Below are positions 38,069 through 46,246 of a DNA stretch of 64,000 bases, one piece after another. Source of the stretch: an uncultured Coprococcus sp. (lineage in GTDB: Bacteria > Bacillota > Clostridia > Lachnospirales > Lachnospiraceae); NCBI GenBank assembly GCA_934277375.1, contig CAKQTZ010000001.1, forward strand, positions 399,838-463,837, written 5' to 3'. How positions within the stretch are numbered: position 1 is the first letter of the stretch; every line of letters begins with the position of its first letter. The notes under the pieces were generated by a model. The model worked only from the letters and a program-made list of their open reading frames with translations, ran no database searches and had not been told where the DNA came from. A program made the translations under genes and the position numbers.

Positions 38069-38797
38069 TCACTTTAATATGTTTATGATTCTGTTGGCAA
38101 ACAGAGACTGTAGTTGTGTAAGCTTTCTGCGGCTTATTGGAATTATCTCGCCGTTATTCATGGTAATTTCATTTCTGCCAAATGTAGCTATGTGTTTTAT
38201 ATTGACCAGGAATCCACGGCATGGACAGATAAAATTGTTATTCTTTAACTCGTCCTCCCATTCCTGTATGGTTCCATGACCTGTGAAATATCCATCCACC
38301 AGAACATAGCGCAGGCAGTTCTTTTCACCTTTTAAGGTCTGCATATATATTATGTTGTTTATTGTAACCAGTCTCTTCTGACCATGATCGTCGGCTATAA
38401 GCCGTGTTACATGTGAGTGGTTGTATCTCTTCATTATCAGTGATAATACGTTGGATACTCTGTCCATAGTCAATGGTTTGGACAAAAAGTGGAATGGCTG
38501 TACATCGAAGCTGTCCTGCATATATTCGGGATAGGAAGTGACAAATATTATGAGTACGTCATCATTTCCATCCATGCGGAGCTGTTTTGCAATGTCCATT
38601 CCAGATCTGCCGGGCATTTCTATATCAAGAAAAATTACATCCATCTGCCGCTTGGCATGGGCATCTATGAGAGCTGCCCCGGATGAGAATTTGTGTATCT
38701 TAAAATAAAAGTTGTTATCTATAGTGAATGAAGAAATAAATGAGGATAGTATCTCTATATCCATTGGAGAATCATCACAGATTCCTACATTTAACAC
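38069..38797 (-). CDS. agrA: AgrA-like LytTR response regulator
   Basis: 242 aa. A receiver domain (1-120) with the acidic pocket CDDS and phospho-acceptor D58 in VIFLDIEMPG is followed by a LytTR DNA-binding domain (about 135-240). Its C-terminal CRGFLVNIKHI and PISRRK motifs are typical. The start overlaps agrB by 7 nt, so the two are translationally coupled. LytTR proteins bind short direct or inverted sites; the nested inverted repeat between agrB and agrD is the obvious candidate. Confidence 0.92.
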   Translation of the reverse strand: MLNVGICDDSPMDIEILSSFISSFTIDNNFYFKIHKFSSGAALIDAHAKRQMDVIFLDIEMPGRSGMDIAKQLRMDGNDDVLIIFVTSYPEYMQDSFDVQPFHFLSKPLTMDRVSNVLSLIMKRYNHSHVTRLIADDHGQKRLVTINNIIYMQTLKGEKNCLRYVLVDGYFTGHGTIQEWEDELKNNNFICPCRGFLVNIKHIATFGRNEITMNNGEIIPISRRKLTQLQSLFANRIINILK

Positions 38798-39375
38798 GAT
38801 TTATCCCTCCTGTTTATAAGTAGTCCGATATATAATCCCAGTGAGCATATGAACAGACACACATCGATCGTTCCGCAGTATAATCTGAAACCGAAAAACC
38901 ACAATGCTGCAAATAGGCAGGTCATTACTATGCATGTAACGATGCATAGTTTATAAAGCCGTTTTTTCTGATCGCTGTCAAGTCTTTTGTTCGGTGTGTC
39001 CACAGGGGCAACGGCAAGTACAGATATCCATAACATAATATATATTGGAATCCACAATATATGGTTCATCCATGCCACAAGAGCAGGTGTAGCAAATATG
39101 GCAATGAAGAAAGTTCCGTAAGATAATATCGTGCATTTTAATGGCGTGCTGGCATGGAATCCCCCGGCAAAATGGCGCATGGGTATAGTTACAACAAGAT
39201 AGCATAATGTCATTCCGAGCCTGTGTGTAAAAATACCAAATAACAGGACGAGCAAATCGAATAATAATGCTTCTATAATATAGTCAAACAGATATGAATA
39301 TATTGCCTTCTGTTCCTCTGGAATCTGACCGTCGCTGGACAGGGTTTCCGAGATAAAATCACCGATTTTTTTCAT
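38791..39375 (-). CDS. agrB: AgrB-like peptide-processing membrane protease
   Basis: 194 aa with five or six membrane segments. The catalytic pair is H74 in AGGFHAS and C81 in PLKC, spaced as in Staphylococcus (H77, C84). MRHFAGGFHA and PVDTPNKRLD are family signatures. It cuts the C-terminal part of the precursor peptide and joins it to Cys to make a thiolactone. It heads the minus-strand agrB-agrA-agrC operon. The precursor gene is not in the operon but divergent from it. Confidence 0.94.
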   Translation of the reverse strand: MKKIGDFISETLSSDGQIPEEQKAIYSYLFDYIIEALLFDLLVLLFGIFTHRLGMTLCYLVVTIPMRHFAGGFHASTPLKCTILSYGTFFIAIFATPALVAWMNHILWIPIYIMLWISVLAVAPVDTPNKRLDSDQKKRLYKLCIVTCIVMTCLFAALWFFGFRLYCGTIDVCLFICSLGLYIGLLINRRDKSC

Positions 39376-39406
39376 ATAATATACTCCTGGATATCAATTA
39401 ATAAAC

Positions 39407-39415
39407 AGTATAACA
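39407..39415 (-). promoter_or_regulatory. Extended -10 promoter of agrB-agrA-agrC
   Basis: Minus strand TGTTATACT: a TGN extension plus TATACT (39412-39407), about 32 nt before the agrB start and with no good -35, as expected of an activated promoter. Confidence 0.5.
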
Positions 39416-39445
39416 TATTAAGGCAAAAAATCACGAAAAGAGGAT

Positions 39446-39513
39446 TGAAAGGTCAAAAAAAGGGAGCGAACGGCAATGCTTTTTACCGTTCACTCCCCAA
39501 AATCGACCTTTCA
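39446..39513. promoter_or_regulatory. Nested inverted repeat midway between agrB and agrD promoters
   Basis: TGAAAGGTC (39446-39454) mirrors GACCTTTCA (39505-39513), and inside it GGGAGCGAACGG (39462-39473) mirrors CCGTTCACTCCC (39486-39497) with one mismatch. The centre, about 39480, is about 70 nt from each of the two extended -10 elements. ACCGTTCAC matches the LytTR half-site [TA][AC][CA]GTTN[AG][TG] at eight of nine positions, on each strand in a similar way. A terminator is less likely since no gene ends here. Confidence 0.6.
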
Positions 39514-39543
39514 GGACAAATTTGGTTATAAAATGGAATTGTG

Positions 39544-39552
39544 TGCTAGAAT
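39544..39552 (+). promoter_or_regulatory. Extended -10 promoter of agrD
   Basis: TGCTAGAAT (39544-39552) with TTGGTT 19 nt further upstream (39522-39527). The leader to the ATG at 39618 would be about 60 nt. Confidence 0.5.
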
Positions 39553-39617
39553 GAACCAAGATAGCGTATAGCTGTTAGTTACTTGTAGACATGGTACATT
39601 TTTGGGAGGATAAAGAT

Positions 39618-39773
39618 ATGAAAGAAAAGTTAATGAAGATCATTTGTAAGTATGGATGTAAGCTTTGTGCAGTTGCAGTTTTAGTTGCTCCACTTGCAAC
39701 ACAGGCATGTAAGACTAAGTATTATCAGCCAAAGGAGCCGGCAGGACTTAAAGAGTTCGCTATGAAGAAGTAA
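39618..39773 (+). CDS. agrD: AgrD-like cyclic lactone autoinducer precursor
   Basis: 51 aa. An amphipathic basic N-terminus (MKEKLMKIICKYGCKL) and a hydrophobic stretch end at TQAC31. The next residues, CKTKY followed by YQPKEPAGLKEF, fit the family plan: a five-residue ring closed between Cys and the residue four positions later, then a charged recognition tail with a P-x-x-P turn. The ring is therefore probably Cys-Lys-Thr-Lys-Tyr with a short N-terminal tail; the exact ends are inferred. GGGAGG (39604-39609) precedes the ATG. The gene is divergent from agrB, unlike the usual agrBD order. Confidence 0.88.
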   Translation: MKEKLMKIICKYGCKLCAVAVLVAPLATQACKTKYYQPKEPAGLKEFAMKK

Positions 39774-39871
39774 TAAGCACGGGTGTGACGCTCGGAAGAC
39801 GTATGTGGGATTCCACATATATCTGAAAGGGTATAGCATAAACATTCTTTGAGGGGAGAATGAGATAGAGT

Positions 39872-39907
39872 AAACAGCGGTGGTGAGTATGTCCCACCGC
39901 TGTTTTT
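39872..39907 (+). terminator. Terminator downstream of agrD
   Basis: AAACAGCGGTGG (39872-39883) pairs with CCACCGCTGTTT (39894-39905) followed by TT. Between agrD and this hairpin lie about 100 nt with a small ATGTGG/CCACAT stem and no ORF. Confidence 0.85.
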
Positions 39908-40036
39908 GCGTGTATTATTTGCTTTTCAAGGGTACTGTGATATACTGAGGACTAAGTATTGAACCGGCATGCATGATAGTATAACAGGGCAGGTGGCTGG
40001 TTTTAAGGCGGATATAATAATTGGAGTGGAGAACGT

Positions 40037-40651
40037 ATGGGAAAAAACAGAGACAGATATGTCGGCGGCGATGATAATATGCAGATGGAGTTGGATGAAC
40101 ATGATCTGAAGATCGTGGAGGAGAACAGAAGGGAAAAAAGGAAGAGGCTGATCATAGCAGTGATAGCGATACTGGCAGCAGCCGTCGTTGTTTCAGTGTA
40201 TTTTATAGTGGTTAGAGGCGCAACAGGAAAGTCGCAGAGCAGAGAACTGGTGAAAACATATATGGAGGGCCTGGATGAGGCTGATCTTGACAAGGTATGC
40301 AGTGTCATGGACCCTGATACCATAGACAGCAATTCATCAAATGATCTGGTGACGGTGTTCCAGACATATAAGGAAAATAATATCAAATATTCTGTAGACT
40401 ATATAATGGAGGAGGGATATGAAGCGGCTGACAGTGATATAGAGGCAGTCAGCAACACCATATATGGCAAGGATGCGAAGACCTCCAACATAACCAAAGG
40501 ATATGTGGTGCCTGTCACCGGTACGATAAATATGACATATCAGGGCCAGACATCACCGTATGATCTTGATATGGACATCATATGTTACGAGAAGGATGGA
40601 AACTGGTATCTCGGCGGAACAGTTGTGAGCGGAAGTGATGCCGCTGAGTAA
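40037..40651 (+). CDS. Small single-span membrane protein, DUF4878-like
   Basis: 204 aa. An acidic and basic cytosolic segment (1-50), one transmembrane helix (about 52-72) and an extracytoplasmic domain of about 130 residues with the motif RELVKTYMEGLDEADLDKV. The domain looks like the NTF2-like/DUF4878 fold of small lipoproteins and membrane proteins. The outer part of the gene at 14807 has a similar opening (LTDAYEKGDADAMVDLM), so the two are likely distant paralogues. Function is unknown. Confidence 0.7.
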   Translation: MGKNRDRYVGGDDNMQMELDEHDLKIVEENRREKRKRLIIAVIAILAAAVVVSVYFIVVRGATGKSQSRELVKTYMEGLDEADLDKVCSVMDPDTIDSNSSNDLVTVFQTYKENNIKYSVDYIMEEGYEAADSDIEAVSNTIYGKDAKTSNITKGYVVPVTGTINMTYQGQTSPYDLDMDIICYEKDGNWYLGGTVVSGSDAAE

Positions 40652-40694
40652 GTGCAGATGGGTCTGCCTGATATAGAAGGATAACAGAAATTAG

Positions 40695-40731
40695 GAATGG
40701 TGCGGATATTATATATAATATTCGCACCATT
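40695..40731. terminator. Hairpin between the converging membrane-protein and LacI genes
   Basis: ATGGTGCGGATATTAT with its mirror ATAATATTCGCACCAT form a long stem with two mismatches. It overlaps the stop codon of the LacI-type gene. Confidence 0.6.
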
Positions 40732-41788
40732 TGCTGTCCTCGGCCAGTGTGCAGCTGTCTCTCTTGATAAGCCTGCACTGCAGTTCGATCCTTGCGACTC
40801 CCTTATGTCCGCCTTTGAGCCTGTCCATGAGCAGCTGTAGGGCGAAATGCCCCATGTCCGTCTTGGATATCTCCACGGTGGTCAGCATGGGAGTTGTGTA
40901 CTGGGCTTCCTCGATACCGTCACTGGATATGATGGAAGGAGTGTAATACCTGTTCTTGCATTTGGCAAGGTACTTCAGCATCCCTATGGCGGTGATATCG
41001 TTGGCACAGTATATTCCTGTAGGACTTTTGTCGGATTTCATGAAGTGTTCCATGGCCTCGAAGCCCTCCACCTCGCTGAGTTTCGTGTTGATGACATAGT
41101 CTGCGTCAATATCAAGTCCGTGGTCGTGAAGTGCCTCAAGATATCCCCTGTAGCGGGCTTCATTGTTGCAGCTTCCCACATATCCTATATTCTCATGTCC
41201 CAGGGATATGAGATATTCGACCGCTGTTCTGGCAATCTGGCTTCCGTTGCAGATGACCTCATCCACCTCGCCGTTTGCGGAATCCCTGTTGACATACACT
41301 GTGCTGCGATAGCACTGGCTGAGCTTCTTCAAGGCTGCGCGGTTACATTTGCCGATGACGATGAGCCCGTCGGCGTGTCCGTCCGCTTCCTCGCACATCC
41401 TGCGGATCACGGAATCCACGTTCTCATATCTGCATCTCCTGTCGTCGGAGAAGATGGACCGATACCACACCTTGGACAGTATGCAGCCATTCTTGTGGAT
41501 CTCACTCTCGATGACGTGCAGCAGTTCTGTAAAGAATGGGTCTGACGTGGCAGAGTCCATTCTGGTCATGAGCACATTTATATAGTAGGTTTTCTCCACT
41601 GCCGTGCCTTTTCCGTTCTTGAGCTGGCGGGCGGACTGGTTTGGTGTGTAGTTGAGCTTCATAGCTGCATTCCAGATCTTATCCCTAAGCTCAGGTGTCT
41701 GGCATTTGTATTCGGGGTTGTTGAGAACCCTTGATACGGTTGAGATGGACACTCCGACACTCTGGGCGATGTCTCTTATGGATGCCAT
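40709..41788 (-). CDS. LacI-family transcriptional regulator
   Basis: 359 aa. The helix-turn-helix is at the N-terminus (SIRDIAQSVGVSISTVSRVL), with the hinge helix YTPNQSARQL near residue 55. A periplasmic-binding-like effector domain follows (about 65-350), of the GalR type with conserved segments GYVGS and ITAIGMLKYL. It follows the sulfate operon on the same strand, 170 nt after cysA. A palindrome GATACATGTATC (41894-41905) lies in that gap, and the core ATACATGTA recurs in the sulfate promoter region (46056-46064), so it may regulate both. The ligand cannot be told. Confidence 0.9.
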   Translation of the reverse strand: MASIRDIAQSVGVSISTVSRVLNNPEYKCQTPELRDKIWNAAMKLNYTPNQSARQLKNGKGTAVEKTYYINVLMTRMDSATSDPFFTELLHVIESEIHKNGCILSKVWYRSIFSDDRRCRYENVDSVIRRMCEEADGHADGLIVIGKCNRAALKKLSQCYRSTVYVNRDSANGEVDEVICNGSQIARTAVEYLISLGHENIGYVGSCNNEARYRGYLEALHDHGLDIDADYVINTKLSEVEGFEAMEHFMKSDKSPTGIYCANDITAIGMLKYLAKCKNRYYTPSIISSDGIEEAQYTTPMLTTVEISKTDMGHFALQLLMDRLKGGHKGVARIELQCRLIKRDSCTLAEDSKWCEYYI

Positions 41789-41893
41789 GTCAGATCCTCC
41801 TTTCTAACATTCAATATAACATACAAAACATATATAAATACTATGATTAATGGGATGATAGCGCAGCTTTGTCTGCGTGTCAATACAAATGTA

Positions 41894-41905
41894 GATACAT
41901 GTATC
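41894..41905. promoter_or_regulatory. Perfect 12-bp palindrome upstream of the LacI-family gene
   Basis: GATACATGTATC, about 106 nt before the start codon of the LacI-family gene. A 9-bp core is repeated upstream of the sulfate operon. Candidate autoregulatory operator. Confidence 0.4.
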
Positions 41906-41957
41906 GACCAGTGTGTTAAATCAGATATAAACACACCGACCAGCCAGTGCGACATAT

Positions 41958-43079
41958 TTATATGACCACACTCTCGATGTGGCTCAGCGCTTCATTCACC
42001 TCTATACGGACATTGTCCGACAGATCAGCTTCCGGGCTGTCTGATACAGGAGAGTCTCCTACCAGATACAGCTTGTGCACGAATACATTTACAGTTTCGC
42101 CCTCCCTTATAAGCTCCTGTCCGAGCTGCCTGTGGGCTGTTATATGGGTTCCATTGATGCTTATGGTCAGCTCCAATGAGCTGCCTCTGAATGCTACGCG
42201 TTCCACGACACCTGATTCCGTTGACACCGGATATGGAATCAGTTCACCCTGTTTGTACACTGTGACGAATTCCGGACGGAGTATGGCGCGGCTGCCGGAC
42301 TGTACCTCATGGAAGCCCTTGAAGCTGGTGTAGTCGTCGATGACGGTCGGCTGTCCAAGGAACTGTGCCACAAATGCCGTGTGCGGATTGCTGTAGATGT
42401 CCACCGGTGAGCCTATCTGTTCTATGCGTCCGTGGTTGGTGATGATGATCTCGTCCGCCACCTCAATGGCCTCGTCCTGATCGTGGGTCACGAATATACT
42501 GGTTATACCCACCTGGCTTATGAGCTCCCTGAGCCATGCTCGGAGTTCCTTTCTGACCTTTGCATCTATAGCGGCAAATGGCTCATCGAGAAGCAGGAGC
42601 TGTGGCTGGGTGGCAAGCGCCCTGGCAAATGCGACCCTCTGACGCTGGCCTCCCGACAACTGTCTTGGGTATCGTTTCTCAAGACCCTTCAGTCCAACCA
42701 GTTCTATCAGCTCCGTCACCCTGTCGCGGATCTCCGACTTTGGGTATTTCTGTATCTTCATTCCAAATGCGATATTGTCATACACTGTCTTGTATCTGAA
42801 CAGCGCGTAATTCTGGAATACGAAGCCAATCCCCCTCCTGCTGGCGGGAATTTCATTTACTTTTTTGCCATCTATGTATATGTCCCCTGAGTCCGCGGTC
42901 TCGAGTCCTGCAAGTATGCGGAGGATAGTGGTCTTGCCGCTTCCGCTTGGACCCAGAAGTCCGATGAGCTTTCCTTTCTCAATGGAGAAGCTGACATCAT
43001 CGGATGCTCTGTAATCTCCAAATGTTTTATTGATGTTTCTGAGCTCTACGTATGAATGTGTATCTGCAGGTGTGTTCAT
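41958..43079 (-). CDS. cysA: Sulfate ABC transporter ATP-binding protein
   Basis: 373 aa. Walker A is GPSGSGKTT near residue 47, the signature LSGGQRQRVAFARAL and Walker B LLLDEPFAAID follow, and a C-terminal TOBE-like regulatory domain completes the CysA form. It powers uptake of sulfate (and thiosulfate). ATG 43079 is used, 2 nt after the stop of the permease, with GGGAGG upstream. The longer frame would overlap the permease and lacks a ribosome binding site. Confidence 0.93.
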   Translation of the reverse strand: MNTPADTHSYVELRNINKTFGDYRASDDVSFSIEKGKLIGLLGPSGSGKTTILRILAGLETADSGDIYIDGKKVNEIPASRRGIGFVFQNYALFRYKTVYDNIAFGMKIQKYPKSEIRDRVTELIELVGLKGLEKRYPRQLSGGQRQRVAFARALATQPQLLLLDEPFAAIDAKVRKELRAWLRELISQVGITSIFVTHDQDEAIEVADEIIITNHGRIEQIGSPVDIYSNPHTAFVAQFLGQPTVIDDYTSFKGFHEVQSGSRAILRPEFVTVYKQGELIPYPVSTESGVVERVAFRGSSLELTISINGTHITAHRQLGQELIREGETVNVFVHKLYLVGDSPVSDSPEADLSDNVRIEVNEALSHIESVVI

Positions 43080-43080
43080 A

Positions 43081-43905
43081 TCATATACCTCCCTCTTTAT
43101 TTCCTCTGTGTTCAAGTATGTTTCTAAGTATCAGTATGATGACCGCCATGATGACCAGTATGGACGACATGGCAAAGGCTCCTGTAAAGTCAAATGCCTG
43201 GTACAGCAGCTCTATATAGAGTGGCATGGTGTTGGTGAGTCCTCTGAGATGGCCCGAGAGAACGGACACAGCTCCGAATTCACCCATGGCCCTTGCGGAG
43301 CACAGTACAATTCCGTACAGCAGAGCCCAGCGTATGTGGGGGAGTGTGATCTGTGAGAATATCTGGAATCCGTTTGCCCCCATGAGGGCTGCAGCTTCCT
43401 CCTCATCGTTGCCCGCCGCTGTGAGAACCGGTATGATTTCCCTTGATATGAAAGGAAATGTTACAAATATAGTAGCAAGGACGATTCCCGGAACCGCGAA
43501 TATGATCTGTATCCCGAGTTTTTCAAGGTATGGATACAGGAAGCTCTGCCTGCCAAATGTAAGTACGAATATAAGGCCCGCGATGATCGGGGATATGGTC
43601 AGTGGCAGATCTATGAGCGTCGATATGATCTTCTTGCCCCGGAAGGTGAATTTGGTGATGAGCCATGCGGCATAAAGCCCAAAAACTGTGTTGACCACCA
43701 CCGTTATGAGCACTACCTTCAGGGTGAGAAGTATTGACTTCACTGCGTAGGTGTCGGATATGGCGGCGACATACTCATTCCATCCTTCCCGGAGCGCTGT
43801 CACTATGACGTACACCAGTGGGAGCACAAGAGCTACGATTAGGAATATGGCGCACAGGCCGATGAGGAGCCATTTGATTATGCCACGGTCGTTTCTTATG
43901 TTCAT
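43081..43905 (-). CDS. cysW: Sulfate ABC transporter permease CysW
   Basis: 274 aa with six transmembrane helices. The EAA loop (NDEEEAAALMGANGFQIFSQI) near residue 170 docks on the ATPase. LYAAWLITKFTFRGK is typical of the CysW group. Together with CysT it forms the sulfate channel. It starts 15 nt after CysT with GGGAGGT upstream. Confidence 0.93.
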   Translation of the reverse strand: MNIRNDRGIIKWLLIGLCAIFLIVALVLPLVYVIVTALREGWNEYVAAISDTYAVKSILLTLKVVLITVVVNTVFGLYAAWLITKFTFRGKKIISTLIDLPLTISPIIAGLIFVLTFGRQSFLYPYLEKLGIQIIFAVPGIVLATIFVTFPFISREIIPVLTAAGNDEEEAAALMGANGFQIFSQITLPHIRWALLYGIVLCSARAMGEFGAVSVLSGHLRGLTNTMPLYIELLYQAFDFTGAFAMSSILVIMAVIILILRNILEHRGNKEGGI

Positions 43906-43919
43906 GTTGTTACCTCCCT

Positions 43920-44774
43920 TCAGTCTATGCCGCTGACTATTCTTGATGTGCGGCTCTGGATAAATGCGTTGACAAGCAGTATGACGAATGCTATCGCAAG
44001 CATTACAAGTGCTATCGAGGTTGCACTTGCGTAGTCGTATTCCTGCAGCTCTGACATGATGAGCAGAGGGGTTATCTCAGTCTCATATGGAGTGTTGCCT
44101 GCTATGAACACGACGCTTCCGTATTCCCCCAGACTTCTGGCAAATGCCATGGTGAAGCCAGCAATCAGCGATGGAAGTATCTCGGGCAGGATGACACGGA
44201 AGAATATCTGGATGCGGGAGGCTCCGAACATGGAGGCGGCTTCCTCGTATTCCCTGTCAACCTTTTCGAGAACCGGCTGGACACTTCTCACGACGAATGG
44301 TATTCCTATGAACACCAAAGCTATCGTTATACCTATCCGTGTATACGCGATGTCTATACCAAATCTGGCAAATATCTTTCCAACCCAGCCATTCTGTACG
44401 GTCAGATGGGTGAGTGCGATGCCCGCAACCGCTGTTGGGAGGGCAAATGGCAGCTCTATGATGCCGTCCATGATCCTCTTTCCCGGGAATTTGTATCTGA
44501 CCAGAACCCATGCAAGGATGAGTCCCATCACAGCATTTATCAGTGATGCGATAAATGCGGTGGACAGGCTCACGGCATAGCTGGACAGAACTCTCGGTCT
44601 GGTGATGGTCTGCCAGAATTCTGATAGTGACAGTCTGGCTGAGAATACCACCAGAGAGCACAGGGGAATCACCACTATGATTCCGAGGATAGCCATTACT
44701 ATTCCGAAGGACAGGCCGAATCCCGGTATGATGCTTTTGCTTTTCTTTTTTGCGTGTTTGTTCTGATGTGTCAT
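43920..44774 (-). CDS. cysT: Sulfate ABC transporter permease CysT
   Basis: 284 aa, six membrane segments. The EAA loop (DREYEEAASMFGASRIQIFFRVILP) lies near residue 165. The LGEYGSVVFIAGNTPYETE stretch is a hallmark of sulfate or molybdate permeases. It follows the binding-protein gene and precedes cysW in the canonical sbp-cysT-cysW-cysA order. Confidence 0.93.
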   Translation of the reverse strand: MTHQNKHAKKKSKSIIPGFGLSFGIVMAILGIIVVIPLCSLVVFSARLSLSEFWQTITRPRVLSSYAVSLSTAFIASLINAVMGLILAWVLVRYKFPGKRIMDGIIELPFALPTAVAGIALTHLTVQNGWVGKIFARFGIDIAYTRIGITIALVFIGIPFVVRSVQPVLEKVDREYEEAASMFGASRIQIFFRVILPEILPSLIAGFTMAFARSLGEYGSVVFIAGNTPYETEITPLLIMSELQEYDYASATSIALVMLAIAFVILLVNAFIQSRTSRIVSGID

Positions 44775-44836
44775 GTCTCAGTCATTCCTTTCCTGTATGT
44801 ATTATCTGTATTTTCCAACCAGACTGCCGTATCAAA

Positions 44837-45928
44837 TTAATTCTTTTCTTCGTATATGGAGTCAAAGAGACCTCCGTCTGCGAAATGCTTTTTGCTGGCC
44901 TCTGTCCAGCCTCCAAAGTGTGATATGTCTGTGAGGTCAACATTTGTTATGATCCATTTGCCGTCCTGTGGCAGTTCAGATATGGTGTTGCTCTGTCCCT
45001 GATATTCGAACTGCTTCAGGATATCCTGATCTGATGGTCTGTAGTACCACTCTGCCTCAAGCTTCTGAGCCTCGTCGGAATACAGGTAGTTCAGATATTC
45101 GGTTGCGACATCCCTTGTGCCTCTTTTGTCAACCACCTCGTCGACCACTGCGACTGTAGGCTGGCACAGTATAGATACGGAAGGAACCACGATCTCATAC
45201 TCACCTGGATGCTCATCCAGTGAGAGGAACGCTTCATTCTCCCATGCGAGAAGCACATCGCCCTGACCATTCTCCACAAATGATGTGGTGGCACCGCGGG
45301 CACCTGAGTCAAGTACCAGTACGTGCTCATAAAGTGTCTTCATATCAGCCAGAATGTCCTTCTCTGACTCTCCCTTGCTCTCAAAGTAGTACCATGCTGC
45401 AAGGTAGTTCCATCTTGCGCCGCCGGATGTCTTTGGATTAGGGGTGATGACTCCGACATCGTCACGGAGCAGATCGTCCCAGTCCTGAATGTTCTTCGGA
45501 TTGTCCTTTCTAACAAGGAATACGATGGTTGATGTGTAAGGTGAGCTGTCCAGTGGGAATTCACTTGTGTAGCCCTCATCGATGAGTCCTGCGTCCTTGA
45601 CCGCGTCCACGTCGCCCTCAAGTGCCAGTGTCACCACATCGGCCTGAAGTCCGTTTGCCACCTCAAGCGCCTGCTTTCCTGAACCACCGTGTGACTGGAC
45701 CACTGATACGTCCTGTCCTTTTTCCTCTTTCCAGTGCTTAGCAAACAGCTCGTTGTAAGCTGCGTACAGCTCTCTGGTTGGGTCGTAGGATACATTCGTT
45801 ATCTCAATAGCTCCTGCTGAGTCAGATGAGCTGCCGGCTGAACTGGATGTTGCGCTTACGCCACATCCTGACAGAACTCCAATTCCAAGTGCTGTGACTG
45901 CGAGTAATGTTGCCAATTGTTTCTTCAT
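44837..45928 (-). CDS. sbp: Sulfate-binding lipoprotein
   Basis: 363 aa. A lipoprotein signal with lipobox LSGCG (Cys near residue 20) is followed by a Ser-rich linker and a sulfate/thiosulfate-binding fold. VVQSHGGSGKQALEV, PNPKTSGGARWNYLAAWYY and FLVRKDNPK are family blocks; the SGGARWNYL segment helps bind the anion. ATG 45928 follows GAGAGGAAG; the frame extends 84 nt upstream without support. The promoter overlaps a cre-like operator. Confidence 0.93.
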   Translation of the reverse strand: MKKQLATLLAVTALGIGVLSGCGVSATSSSAGSSSDSAGAIEITNVSYDPTRELYAAYNELFAKHWKEEKGQDVSVVQSHGGSGKQALEVANGLQADVVTLALEGDVDAVKDAGLIDEGYTSEFPLDSSPYTSTIVFLVRKDNPKNIQDWDDLLRDDVGVITPNPKTSGGARWNYLAAWYYFESKGESEKDILADMKTLYEHVLVLDSGARGATTSFVENGQGDVLLAWENEAFLSLDEHPGEYEIVVPSVSILCQPTVAVVDEVVDKRGTRDVATEYLNYLYSDEAQKLEAEWYYRPSDQDILKQFEYQGQSNTISELPQDGKWIITNVDLTDISHFGGWTEASKKHFADGGLFDSIYEEKN

Positions 45929-46007
45929 AATCTTCTTCCTCTCTTTCTTTTCAATCTCCCGTTTTCCTATCGGGTATGTATGCAATATATACTTGTAGAT
46001 GCTGGAA

Positions 46008-46037
46008 ATCAAAAGAAAATGGTGAAAACGTTGTCAA
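46008..46037 (-). promoter_or_regulatory. Promoter of the sulfate operon
   Basis: Minus strand TTGACA (46037-46032), 18-nt spacer and TTTGAT (46013-46008). The -35 overlaps a cre-like site (46023-46036). The 318-nt gap 45929-46246 holds this promoter, two cre-like sites, a shared ATACATGTA and a terminator. Confidence 0.5.
46023..46036. promoter_or_regulatory. Cre-like operator overlapping the sulfate promoter
   Basis: TGAAAACGTTGTCA matches the CcpA consensus TGNAANCGNWNNCA. Its overlap with the -35 predicts repression. Confidence 0.55.
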
Positions 46038-46123
46038 ATGGAGAATAAGATGTAAATACATGTAGAAAATGTGCTGAAATAATTGGGTAGTATGGAGGGA
46101 ATATGGGGAGCGTGGCAGATAAT

Positions 46124-46138
46124 ATGAAAACGTTTTCT
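46124..46138. promoter_or_regulatory. Second cre-like operator upstream of the sulfate operon
   Basis: ATGAAAACGTTTTCT fits the full consensus WTGNAANCGNWNNCW and contains the perfect palindrome GAAAACGTTTTC. It lies 102 nt from the first site, close to ten helical turns. It could serve CcpA or another LacI-family protein. Confidence 0.6.
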
Positions 46139-46200
46139 GCAGAAACCGAGTGGTGGAACCCCTTTTATTTACAGGGAATGTAAAGAAATGTAATAATAAA

Positions 46201-46229
46201 AAATGGCACGATTTTTACATCGTGCCATT
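46201..46229 (-). terminator. Terminator of the Thr-rich surface protein gene
   Basis: AATGGCACGAT with its complement ATCGTGCCATT around a 6-nt loop; on the minus strand it is followed by a run of T. Confidence 0.85.
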
Positions 46230-46246
46230 GAAAAAGCCTATATTGT

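Noticed and set aside
39446..39513. Rho-independent terminator between agrB and agrD
   Set aside because: No gene ends at this place, and both neighbours are transcribed away from it.
42432..42890. Antisense ORFs over cysA
   Set aside because: Shadow frames of a strongly supported ABC ATPase.
45929..46012. SAM or S-box riboswitch in front of the sulfate operon
   Set aside because: Only a small CCCG/CGGG stem is seen; no S-box core or terminator.
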